Assembly (NCBI RefSeq): GCF_000315015.1
Contig: NZ_BAEP01000004.1
Coordinates: 124,001 to 188,000 of the forward strand
DNA length: 64,000 nt
Reading direction: 5' to 3'
From: Paraglaciecola mesophila KMM 241
GTDB taxonomy: Bacteria > Pseudomonadota > Gammaproteobacteria > Enterobacterales > Alteromonadaceae
Within the stretch, counting starts at the first letter, position 1. Every line of letters begins with the position of its first letter. The notes below the pieces were generated by a model. It was not told the DNA's origin. It made no database searches and saw only the letters and a program-made list of their open reading frames with translations. This document shows positions 37,665 through 45,951 of the stretch, piece by piece. A program made the position numbers and the translations under genes.

Positions 37665-38131
37665 ACTTTCGCCCCTTTCATTCGCATACGCTTAGTCAAA
37701 TTTACTATCCAGCGCCAATGTAAGGCCAAATGCACACCTATAATCGGCATGATCAAAGTAGCGGAATCGTGGTGGATCTTCGACCAAAAATCTTGAATAT
37801 GTAATTCAATATTAAGCGTTGGTAACAGCGCCACTGAGACCAAAAAACCACTGACTGTAGCAAGCAACATCATTACGTAAAGTAGGTAATTCCACACCAA
37901 ACTAAAGCGCTCTTTAGCAGATATATGCTGAATAAAGCGTTTTGCACTTTGTTTTATCCAATCCCAGTGCAGTAACAAATGTACGGCAAAGGGCACTATA
38001 AACAACACACTCAACCACTCATGGCCCGTCAGGCCTGTCGCTTGAGGGGCCGAAACAAGCATAAAGCTTATAAGCAATAACACGTCCATTACGTAGCGTG
38101 TCTTGTGTAAATCTTGTTTCCAATCTGACAT
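37661..38131 (-). CDS. DUF4405-type cytochrome b-like membrane protein
   Basis: A 156-residue protein with four hydrophobic segments. Histidines in or near the helices (VHLLLHWDW, KIHHDSATL, VHLALHWRW) are spaced as in the DUF4405/cytochrome b561-like fold, where they would ligate haem. The protein would sit in the inner membrane and carry electrons. It is followed, with overlap, by a small membrane protein. No redox partner gene is next to it. Confidence 0.75.
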   Translation of the reverse strand: MSDWKQDLHKTRYVMDVLLLISFMLVSAPQATGLTGHEWLSVLFIVPFAVHLLLHWDWIKQSAKRFIQHISAKERFSLVWNYLLYVMMLLATVSGFLVSVALLPTLNIELHIQDFWSKIHHDSATLIMPIIGVHLALHWRWIVNLTKRMRMKGAKV

Positions 38132-38421
38132 TAAATAGCCGAACCTGTTCCAGTCTAGGTTTTGATAATCACGCCGATTATCGCCATCACATCCTCGCTG
38201 AGCGAGAAAAATGCATTTAGTTGATAAAGTCTACTCTTATGCATTTGGATGACTTTGTCAACTACATCCATATTCACACCTTATAAAGCACGTCACTTTA
38301 ATGTTTTTATAATCCTTCAAAGTCTAATCAATCATCTTCAGACAAAATAGATTTTCTAATAGTGCTCTATTAAGGTGGAACGAACAGACACTTTGAGACA
38401 CAGGTTTCAGGTTGATAGCGA
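38132..38421. other. Divergent intergenic region, DUF4405 operon / truncated AAA gene
   Basis: About 290 AT-rich bases with no gene. A small palindrome CTCGCTGAGCGAG is at 38194-38206. It should hold the promoter of the DUF4405 operon. Confidence 0.4.
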
Positions 38422-38973
38422 ATGCTAGTTGAACGAGAAAGTGCCATTTCACAATTTGACTTGTGCGTTGAAAAACTCGCGAGCGGTACTGGTCATGTGG
38501 CACTGATCTGTGGCGAAGCTGGGATAGGAAAAACCGCGTTTCTTGAACAAATGCGACGCAGCTACCAAGCCAGAGCGAGATTTTATTGGAGTGGATGTGA
38601 TCCCCTACTCACTCCAAGACCGTTCGGCCCAGTGCATGACATAGTCGCTGAATTGTCCACAGTGTTGTTAGAACTGTTGGAAAATGGGGCCTCCACAACC
38701 AGTATTTATTCCTCTTTTTACCAGGCTCTTGAATCATCAAATGAGCCGATCGTTCTGGTTTTTGAAGATGTGCACTGGGCAGATCATGCCACACTAGATT
38801 TATTTAAGTTTCTGGTTCGGCGCATCGCCTTTGTAGAATGCTTGTTGATCATTAGCTATCAAGATGATGAGGTGGGTGAAACACATCCGTTTAGAACCGT
38901 ATTAGATGTTCTTCCCTGTGCACATACATCACGCATTCCAAATGAGCCTTGGTTGTCTAACATCAACAATTGA
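38422..38973 (+). pseudogene. Truncated LuxR-type AAA ATPase regulator (N-terminal fragment)
   Basis: The 183-residue frame is the N-terminal ATPase part of a large signal-transduction ATPase with C-terminal helix-turn-helix (MalT/LuxR-like, usually 800-1000 residues). The first residues LVERESAISQFD, the Walker A motif GEAGIGKTAFLEQM (about residues 31-44) and the Walker B motif VLVFEDVHWADHATLDL are well kept. Similarity continues to HPFRTVLDVLP and RIPNEPW, where full-length members go on, but here the frame stops. Only 21 bases separate the stop from the next gene, so the TPR and DNA-binding parts are gone. A small functional ATPase is possible but less likely than a deletion remnant. Confidence 0.7.
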
Positions 38974-38994
38974 TAGCGCCAAGGCTAATCACAC

Positions 38995-39717
38995 TTAAGA
39001 TTTTTTCGATTGATTTCTAAAGACTAAAAAAGCGAGGCACGATAATAAAAGTGAGGCCATTGCGGGCTCAGGCACTTGCACGCCGCTCTCAGTAGGCACC
39101 GCCATACCAGTGTAATTTAATTCAAAGACCTCATCTGGAAAATCTAAATGTCGGCCAAAGATACTCATGGTGCCGGTGTTGGTAAACGCCGAGCCGTTCG
39201 AGTTTATTGAAAAGAAGTAACTGTCTTCTTGGGGGGTTGGGTTGAGATTAGACACCACTAGCGGAAACAAAAAATCAAAAGTAAGCTGGTCTGCGTCAAG
39301 CGAACGAGAGGCGGTATTAGGTCCTCGGTCTCCTGCACCATCGGTTCGGTATTCTACATCCAGTGTATAGTCAGAGAAGCCGTTGATTATCGCCCTGTCG
39401 ATTAGAAAATTTCCAGTGGTATTGTTGAGGTTGGAGATAATTCTCGGCGCAAATATTAAGCTGCCATCAAGGTTCGAGCGCACCACACGATTCTGCACTT
39501 GAATACCAACAACAAAAAATTCGTTTCCACTAGGGGAAACACTGTCATACAAAATTTCATCGTGAATAACTGAACCAGCTAATTCAGGTTGCAACATGGC
39601 CGTGGTGCCGGACAAATCTATGCTATCACCAGAAACCAGTAAACTCGCGTTGCTTTTATTCGAAGTAACAGTGCTTAAAGTGCACAGTAAAATGCCGATT
39701 AACATGGTTTTATTCAT
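38995..39717 (-). CDS. PEP-CTERM exported protein (third)
   Basis: A 240-residue exported protein with a signal peptide (MNKTMLIGILLCTLSTVTS) and a C-terminal VPEPAMASLLLSCLAFLVFRNQSKKS-like sorting tail: the classic PEP motif, a hydrophobic run and a short basic end. The middle is Asn/Ser-rich beta sequence with no recognised domain. It is not similar to the tandem pair at 18-19.8 kb except in layout. It would be processed by an exosortase and kept at the surface or in the matrix. Confidence 0.8.
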   Translation of the reverse strand: MNKTMLIGILLCTLSTVTSNKSNASLLVSGDSIDLSGTTAMLQPELAGSVIHDEILYDSVSPSGNEFFVVGIQVQNRVVRSNLDGSLIFAPRIISNLNNTTGNFLIDRAIINGFSDYTLDVEYRTDGAGDRGPNTASRSLDADQLTFDFLFPLVVSNLNPTPQEDSYFFSINSNGSAFTNTGTMSIFGRHLDFPDEVFELNYTGMAVPTESGVQVPEPAMASLLLSCLAFLVFRNQSKKS

Positions 39718-40092
39718 TTTGACGCCCTCTCAATATTAGCCAAATTCTTTTATTGGCTTGGCTTTGCATTGCGTTACTCGATGAGTAAGTGCCCTTAAGC
39801 TGCACACCCGTTTTGCACAACTGAAACGTAATTCGCTTGATAAATATAGGAGGAATAGCGCTGAAATCTAGAGTAGATATACTCAATTTTTGAAAGGCAC
39901 TACCTAGATTTCAAGTGTCAGTTTATCCGCATGAATAACTTGTATGAAAAGCATAAAAACGCAAAAAATGGATGAAAAGGACAAGTGCCTTATTGTCGTT
40001 TGCGCCTATGGTGGGTAGAGAAAACGGATGGATGACTAAAGCAGTACGCCCATCAAGATTCAAGGAATGAGCGCACTGCTTGCTTTTGAGTG
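39718..40092. other. Intergenic region with a long imperfect hairpin
   Basis: About 375 bases between two minus-strand genes. AAGCAGTACGC (40039-40049) and GCGCACTGCTT (40071-40081) can pair except for one mismatch and lie just past the nucleotidyltransferase stop; without a T run this is only a weak terminator candidate. The rest should hold the PEP-CTERM promoter. No gene is seen. Confidence 0.45.
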
Positions 40093-40923
40093 TTATATAT
40101 TCGCTAGATAAGTCAACGAAGCAGTCTGCGCTTTTTGATTAACGTTCACCTGTTCGCTGTCAAAGCCTTTAGATGCTAGGTCTGTGCTCAGCATCTCTCT
40201 ATAATGAATATAAAGATCAGCAAGGGCGTATAAACAAGACTTGAGCTCGGCTTTATCCATACTTGGTAATATTCCTTTAAGCTCATTTGCCAATTCTGGC
40301 AATTTTTGTTCAATACGCCGAACGCCGTTGGGTTCAAGCCCATGGGCTTTTTTCGCCAAAGGCGCTATCACGGTTTGGCGCAGAAACGAAACAAATTCAA
40401 ATGCTTCAAATAGTTCTCCGCGCCCTATCCTAGCGGCACCGTAGTGCACCCAAACCCAAAATCTATCTTCATACCACTGCAGACTTTGTATAGGGTAATG
40501 CCCGTCTGAGCCTTGATAAATATTGCTTAACTGACTGTCTTCTTCCCACAGTACAATCGGATTATCCACCCGTTGTACCACTTCAGATAATGGAACGAAC
40601 TTCAAATCCACATGCAGTAATTCATCGCCCTCTTGATATAAACAAATCAGCACTTTAGGCTCACCTACATGCTCACCGGTAAAACACCCTAGCAATTCAC
40701 CATATGACGCAGCCAACTCTTTACGCTGTCTGGCTAGCGCTTCGTAATGTTGAGGTTTCACCGCCAATACCAGATCCAAGTCGCTGTATTTGTCCAAGTT
40801 ATTGGTAGATGCAGAGCCTGAAATCGATAAACCACAGAACTGCTCATTTTGTTGAGTGAGACGAATAATACGTTTAAGAAACGATAAATGGTGTGGTAAT
40901 GCGCTGGTGATCTTGTTCAACAT
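40093..40923 (-). CDS. Nucleotidyltransferase-domain protein
   Basis: The 276-residue protein has the minimal nucleotidyltransferase signature GSASTNNLDKYSDLDLVLAV near residues 34-53 (GS, then DxD for metal binding), followed by a third acidic strand in LLHVDLKF. The C-terminal half is helical, as in aminoglycoside adenylyltransferase-like and streptomycin 3''-adenylyltransferase-like proteins. Its true target is unknown; resistance is not implied. The gene is divergent from aceK. Confidence 0.78.
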   Translation of the reverse strand: MLNKITSALPHHLSFLKRIIRLTQQNEQFCGLSISGSASTNNLDKYSDLDLVLAVKPQHYEALARQRKELAASYGELLGCFTGEHVGEPKVLICLYQEGDELLHVDLKFVPLSEVVQRVDNPIVLWEEDSQLSNIYQGSDGHYPIQSLQWYEDRFWVWVHYGAARIGRGELFEAFEFVSFLRQTVIAPLAKKAHGLEPNGVRRIEQKLPELANELKGILPSMDKAELKSCLYALADLYIHYREMLSTDLASKGFDSEQVNVNQKAQTASLTYLANI

Positions 40924-41228
40924 GGGAAGTGCCCCCCTTGCAAATGATGTTGCGACATTTTTTAAGATTTTTCAAAATTTGGGTTTACGCTACACAGACC
41001 CACTTTACTCGGCTTAGCACCACTGTACTCGGTTTTATGTTACACAGCAGTACTTTAGACTCTCACAATAATATGGGAAAACCAATAGCTAAATAACGGG
41101 TCATAAACTCACCAAACAAATAGCGTCAAAACTTGAAGTCGTGGCAGTATTATCTATTTTGCATAGCAACCTAACAGCTTTTTTGCTATTGGTAGCGCAT
41201 TGATTGTTAGAGCATAAGTAGGTTTTGG
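40924..41228. promoter_or_regulatory. Divergent region before aceK with interleaved direct repeats
   Basis: About 305 bases. CCACTTTACTCGG (41000-41012) and CCACTGTACTCGG (41020-41032) differ by one base and lie exactly 20 bases apart. They are flanked by TTACGCTACACAG (40985-40997) and TTATGTTACACAG (41035-41047), 50 bases apart. The block lies about 180 bases before aceK and 60-120 bases before the divergent gene, so it may bind a regulator. Confidence 0.4.
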
Positions 41229-42962
41229 GTGAACAACACACATTCTTCCGTGTTGAATAAAGTAGCGTATTTAATATTGCACGGCTTTGATAAAAGTTAT
41301 CGCTGGCATTCACGAATTACTCGCGATGCCCAACAACGTTTTGAACAAGCCCTGTGGCAAGAAACACAGAAAGCAGTAAAAGAACGCATTGCTATTTATG
41401 AGCGCACCCTGGCTGACGCAGTGGGCGAAATATATCAGCAGGTATTTCCCCATCAAGAAAACAACCAATTTTGGCTTGACCTGAAAACACGGTATCAAAA
41501 AATACTCAGCGATCATCCTCAATATGAACTAGCTGAGACCTTTTATAACTCCGTATTGGGCAGGATTTTTAAACATCAGAAAATTAATGATGACATGATG
41601 TTTATTATGCCCACACGCTGTTATTTAGCGGGGCTACAACGCCATTTAGTGGTGCACAGTTTTGATACTTCAGGCACGGTGCGCAGAATGTTAGAAGACA
41701 TTTTTAGTCAATACCATTTCGATATTGCTTTTCATGACATGCAGCGTGATTTACAGCACCTAGATGGGGCGTTACGTGCGCGTTTGAATAGAGAGCAATT
41801 GGCCAGCGTGCATACTGTAGAAATGTTAAAACCGGTGTTTTATCGTAGTAAATCTGCATACCTAATTGGGCGTATTTGTATGCCCGATGAAACTCTGCCC
41901 TTCGTGATCCCGCTGTCTATTACTGAAGCGAGAAACGCAGGTGAAAAACACAAAATAGTGGTGGAAGCCTTGCTCACGGAGCGTCAGGATCTCAGTGTGG
42001 TGTTTAGTTTTGCCCGTGCCTATTTTATGGCTGACACCCAGCACCCGGCAGAAGTGGTGGCCTTTCTCCATGAGCTACTGCCTCACAAAAAGAAGTTCGA
42101 GCTGTACATTGCCCTTGGTTTGTACAAGCACGGCAAAACGGTATTCTATCGTAACTTTTTGGCGCATCTGGAGGAGACGAACGACCAGTTTGCAATCGCC
42201 CCAGGGATCCGCGGGTTGGTTATGGCGGTATTTCACTTACCGTCCTACGGTGTGGTGTTCAAAATCATAAAAGATGAGTTTCCCGAAAGTAAAAAAATTA
42301 CCCGCCAACATGTAAAAGACTGCTATAAACTCGTCAAAATGACGGACCGAGTGGGGCGCATGGCAGACACTCATGAATACGTAAATTTTCGCTTACCTCG
42401 TCATAGAATTGAGCAAGCGCTAATTGATGAACTACTCGATTGTTGCGCCAATAGCATTGAGCTTACCGACGAAGAAGTGATCATTAAACATTTGTACATA
42501 GAACGTAAAATGACGCCCCTAAACATCTTTTTAGAACAGCAAACCAACCCTGCCTTGATAACCAGCGCCCTGAATGATTTAGGGTTATGCATTAAACAAA
42601 TCGCCGCTGCGCATATATTTGCTGGCGACATGTTACATAAGAACTTTGGGATCACTCGAGGTGGCCGCGTTATTTTTTACGACTATGACGAAATTTGCTA
42701 TTTGACTGAACGTGAATTTAGAACCTTACCCAAATCTGACGACCCCTACGCCATCGATACCCTTTCAGTGGGCCCGACAGATGTTTTCCCAGAGCAGTTC
42801 GAGCACTTTATAGTGGGTAAGAAGCACTTGAAGCAAGAACTTAAGGCCTTGCACGGAGAAATAATGACAGCCGAATATTGGCAAGGTATGCAGGCCCAAT
42901 CGTTAAAAGGGGATGTACCAGATTTTATCCCCTATAACCAAGCGAAACGCTTCGTAAATTAA
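41229..42962 (+). CDS. aceK: Isocitrate dehydrogenase kinase/phosphatase
   Basis: The 577-residue protein matches AceK along its whole length: GFDKSYRWHSRITRDAQQRFEQALW at the N-terminus, PTRCYLAGLQRH, the ATP-binding region around RGLVMAVFHLPSYGVVFKIIKDEFPESKK, and FYDYDEICYLTE with acidic catalytic residues. AceK phosphorylates isocitrate dehydrogenase to send carbon into the glyoxylate bypass and reverses this when carbon is plentiful. Usually it follows aceBA; here it stands alone. It starts with GTG without a strong ribosome binding site. The next gene converges on it. Confidence 0.96.
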   Translation: MNNTHSSVLNKVAYLILHGFDKSYRWHSRITRDAQQRFEQALWQETQKAVKERIAIYERTLADAVGEIYQQVFPHQENNQFWLDLKTRYQKILSDHPQYELAETFYNSVLGRIFKHQKINDDMMFIMPTRCYLAGLQRHLVVHSFDTSGTVRRMLEDIFSQYHFDIAFHDMQRDLQHLDGALRARLNREQLASVHTVEMLKPVFYRSKSAYLIGRICMPDETLPFVIPLSITEARNAGEKHKIVVEALLTERQDLSVVFSFARAYFMADTQHPAEVVAFLHELLPHKKKFELYIALGLYKHGKTVFYRNFLAHLEETNDQFAIAPGIRGLVMAVFHLPSYGVVFKIIKDEFPESKKITRQHVKDCYKLVKMTDRVGRMADTHEYVNFRLPRHRIEQALIDELLDCCANSIELTDEEVIIKHLYIERKMTPLNIFLEQQTNPALITSALNDLGLCIKQIAAAHIFAGDMLHKNFGITRGGRVIFYDYDEICYLTEREFRTLPKSDDPYAIDTLSVGPTDVFPEQFEHFIVGKKHLKQELKALHGEIMTAEYWQGMQAQSLKGDVPDFIPYNQAKRFVN

Positions 42963-43045
42963 ACAGCTTACACCTAACAAAACGCCCAATTCAAGGTAGC
43001 GTGTTATGCCCTACCCCCATTATTTACCAGCGGTAGGTACCCGTA

Positions 43046-44485
43046 CTAGTTATTTTTTTTGGTGGTATTGGTTACCGTATAATCCGTATTTAGAACACGC
43101 ACTTCACGCTGCGGGAACGGTATGGAGATGTTGTGTTCACGTAGCGTTTCAAAGATTGACAACATTAAATCACCGCCGACGCGGTTTTTACCGTCATCAA
43201 TGCCTTCCATCCAAAATTCTACAAACACGTTTACACCTGAGTCGCCGAAGCTATCAATTTCGCAATCTGGCCGCTCTTCAATGGGGTATTCATCACCACT
43301 CAAGACTTGCGGATGCTCAGCCACCACGTCTTTTATTATTTCGACCATGGCTCGAATATCAGTTTGATAAGCCACAGAGAAGTCCACACGATATCGCTGC
43401 TTAGGGTTCTTGTGAGACCAGTTAACAAAGGTGCTAGAGATGAACTTCTCATTCGGCACCATGATGTCTTTACCATCATAGGTCTCAAGGGTGGTGTAGC
43501 GCATTTTGAAATGCCTTACGAAGCCCTTTTGGCCGTCTTCCATTTCAATGTAATCGCCAATGGTCACCGAGCGGTCAAGCAGTATGATGATGCCAGAGAT
43601 GAAGTTTGACGCGATAGACTGTAAACCAAAGCCTAAACCGACGCCCACTGCGCCACCAAACACCGCTAGTGCTGTTAAGTTGATGCCCATCACATTTAAA
43701 AGTAGCAAGGCAATAACACAGACCAAAGCTACTTCAAACAGCTTAGCGAATACCTCTCGGGTGCGGATATCCAAGGACTCTTGTTTACGTATAATGTCTT
43801 GACCCACATTATTCGAAGCACGGCCCACCCAAAACAACAGCGTGCCAAAAATTAACACTCGCGCCAGTCCGTAGGCTGATATTTCAATATTTCCGAGGTT
43901 AAGACTCAAACCTTGCAGTACTTCAATAATCCCCGCTAGCCAGCCCACCATATGCAGAAATAACAAGGGCAGCATCATCCACTTTAATAAGTTGGCGAGT
44001 ATAGGATGTGACACACACACGTTAATCACTGAATTAACAAACAACAGCACTGCGATGGTTAACGCTAAATCTAAGATCCAGTTAGCCCCTATAACGCTGG
44101 CACTAAATTCGCTCACCACTTTCAAAAGAATAATGGCAATCAACGGAAACAGCATTTTGTCGATACGATAAGTAATACGTCGTATGGGGTGGTCTTTTGC
44201 ATCAGGCTGATTATCGACGAATTTAGACGCCTTTCGTAATTTACTACCAAGCCAATATGCTAATAAATAGATACCAGCAATTAAGCCAAGCTGAATGTAG
44301 GTATCGGCCATAAAGAGATGCTGATGCGCTACCTCTAGGTAATGTTGCGCCGTCTGCATTAATGACTGCCCCGTCGTTTCTAGTACTACACTGTTTTTAG
44401 TTGCTACAGCGTCGGCGACAGGTGAGGTAGCGCCTGTAACGGGCGAAGTAGCGATTGTGAGGGTGTTGGTATTTGTCGTATCCAC
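43046..44485 (-). CDS. MscS-family mechanosensitive channel
   Basis: The 479-residue protein has an N-terminal periplasmic stretch, five or six membrane segments and an MscS pore and cytoplasmic domain. The pore helix AVFGGAVGVGLGFGLQS is Gly/Ala-rich as needed, followed by NFISGIIILLDRSVTIGDYIEM and VPNEKFISSTFVNWSHKNP, classic MscS-family motifs. It is longer than E. coli MscS (286 residues), like YbdG or YnaI. It would release solutes on membrane tension. It starts with ATG and lies 17 bases downstream of the MAPEG gene. Confidence 0.9.
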   Translation of the reverse strand: MDTTNTNTLTIATSPVTGATSPVADAVATKNSVVLETTGQSLMQTAQHYLEVAHQHLFMADTYIQLGLIAGIYLLAYWLGSKLRKASKFVDNQPDAKDHPIRRITYRIDKMLFPLIAIILLKVVSEFSASVIGANWILDLALTIAVLLFVNSVINVCVSHPILANLLKWMMLPLLFLHMVGWLAGIIEVLQGLSLNLGNIEISAYGLARVLIFGTLLFWVGRASNNVGQDIIRKQESLDIRTREVFAKLFEVALVCVIALLLLNVMGINLTALAVFGGAVGVGLGFGLQSIASNFISGIIILLDRSVTIGDYIEMEDGQKGFVRHFKMRYTTLETYDGKDIMVPNEKFISSTFVNWSHKNPKQRYRVDFSVAYQTDIRAMVEIIKDVVAEHPQVLSGDEYPIEERPDCEIDSFGDSGVNVFVEFWMEGIDDGKNRVGGDLMLSIFETLREHNISIPFPQREVRVLNTDYTVTNTTKKNN

Positions 44486-44502
44486 GTTTATTCTCTAACC
44501 AG

Positions 44503-44892
44503 TTAAGGAATGGCTAACCAAATAAGAAACAATGACGCAATATAGCCAATTGCCCATAAAATGCTACGCAAAACATGCATATCAAACCAATAGGCACATA
44601 AGTAGCCGAAACGAGCTGCAATAAACACAATCGCACTGTATTGGGCCAAATGACCTGCAGATTGTGTTGCAATCACAGCCAGCGCCCCCGGTACAAATAG
44701 AATAAGTGCTTCGAAGCAATTTGCGTGCGCTGCCGCCGCCCTCGCTCCAAAGCCCTTGAGTTGCTTTTGCTGATCACGTGGATAGCGATTGTCGTAACCG
44801 CCTTGCTCTTTATTCATCGCTATCGTTAAAGGAGCTTTGGCAATAATTGGCATCAAAACCGCGATGAGTAAACACAGAAGTATAATGGTCAT
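44503..44892 (-). CDS. MAPEG-family membrane protein
   Basis: A 129-residue protein with four hydrophobic segments and the MAPEG pattern: GFGARAAAAHANCFEALILF in the second segment (the conserved AxxNxxE-type motif) and ARFGYLCAYWFDMHVLRS in the loop before the fourth. The family includes microsomal glutathione transferases and eicosanoid enzymes; bacterial members are mostly uncharacterised. I start at the ATG of MTIILLC because it begins the first helix; a GTG 15 codons earlier is possible. It is probably co-transcribed with the MscS gene 17 bases on. Confidence 0.8.
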   Translation of the reverse strand: MTIILLCLLIAVLMPIIAKAPLTIAMNKEQGGYDNRYPRDQQKQLKGFGARAAAAHANCFEALILFVPGALAVIATQSAGHLAQYSAIVFIAARFGYLCAYWFDMHVLRSILWAIGYIASLFLIWLAIP

Positions 44893-45144
44893 AATGTGTT
44901 GCTTATTAATAAATATCAGGCCAAACGACCTTATCACGCAATTTACCGATTTCCCTAGCCTTGTTTAGGTCTTTAGATATTTCATCAAAAGGCGAATTTC
45001 GCTGTTTGATGTGTCCGTTAGTGACCCAAAATAACTCATCTGTGGTAATCTTAATACTTTGATTTTTATAGAATAACGCATATTCTGAAAATGCATTTTC
45101 GTTATCTAGCGTTTCATCATTTTATGGGCAACTAAAGGCAATCT

Positions 45145-45855
45145 ATGGACAATGTTTGGTTAGTCATTATGTTCACGCTAATCGCAGGTTTAGCAATGCC
45201 TGCTGGCGCTGTCATCGCGCGCATCGAACATTTTCAATCTCAGTGGTTTGAAGAAGAATTTCGTCATCTAGTGATTGCATTTGGCGGGGGTGCGCTGCTT
45301 TCTGCTGTGGCTTTGGTGCTGGTCCCTGAAGGGATTGCTAATTTGAGCCTGACCACCAGTTTGGTGTTTTTCATTGCTGGCAGCTTAAGCTTTATGGCTA
45401 TCGATATTTTACTGGTTAAGATTGATACCCCTGCCAGTCAGCTTGCTGCTATGTTGGCCGATTTTATACCCGAATCGGTTGCCTTAGGAGCAGCTTTCGC
45501 CACTGGCAAAAGCAATGCGGTTCTACTTGCTGTGCTTATCGCTCTACAAAATTTGCCAGAGGGTTTCAATGCGTTTAGAGAAATGCGCGAGGGGAACAAA
45601 TTCAGCGCCAACCGACTTTTAGTCATTTTTAGCGCGCTAGCTTTATTTGGTCCCGCGGCGGGTTTAAGTGGTTATTTTTGGCTCGCTGACTACCCTGATT
45701 ATGTGTCTGCGATTATGCTTTTTGCATCAGGTGGCATTTTATATTCGATTTTCCAGGATATTGCCCCACAAGCGAAACTCGATAAACATTGGTTTCCACC
45801 AATGGGTGGGGTGTTTGGGTTCGCATTAGGGCTCATCGGTTTTATGCTAACGTGA
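45145..45855 (+). CDS. ZIP-family divalent metal transporter
   Basis: A 236-residue protein with eight hydrophobic segments. The two ZIP metal-binding helices are visible as DFIPESVALGAAFA and QNLPEGFNAFREM (each with Pro-Glu), and ASGGILYSIFQDIAPQA near the end matches the seventh helix. The His residues of zinc-specific ZupT are largely absent (PESVALG in place of HNFPEG-like), so metal choice is unclear. It is the first of a run of plus-strand genes, followed 39 bases later by the diguanylate cyclase frame. Confidence 0.8.
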   Translation: MDNVWLVIMFTLIAGLAMPAGAVIARIEHFQSQWFEEEFRHLVIAFGGGALLSAVALVLVPEGIANLSLTTSLVFFIAGSLSFMAIDILLVKIDTPASQLAAMLADFIPESVALGAAFATGKSNAVLLAVLIALQNLPEGFNAFREMREGNKFSANRLLVIFSALALFGPAAGLSGYFWLADYPDYVSAIMLFASGGILYSIFQDIAPQAKLDKHWFPPMGGVFGFALGLIGFMLT

Positions 45856-45880
45856 AATACGTTCAATATTAGTAACTTTT

Positions 45881-45951
45881 AGGGGTGAGACGTTATTCGC
45901 ACTTCAAGTATTCAAAAACGCATAGACTTCGACTTACTGAAACGCTCTTTG
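45881..45951 (+). promoter_or_regulatory. Ribosome binding site and possible ATT start of the diguanylate cyclase
   Basis: The strong site AGGGGTGAG (45881-45889 region) is followed six bases later by ATT at 45895, in frame with the downstream cyclase. The in-frame stretch from there reads IRTSSIQKRIDFDLLKRSL before the annotated Met, a basic amphipathic segment that fits a protein N-terminus before a membrane helix. The conventional TTG/ATG at 45949-45954 has no ribosome binding site. This suggests ATT initiation, as known for infC. Confidence 0.45.

Noticed and set aside
43006-43404. Plus-strand frame of 132 codons after aceK
   Set aside because: It is antisense to the conserved C-terminal end of the MscS channel gene.
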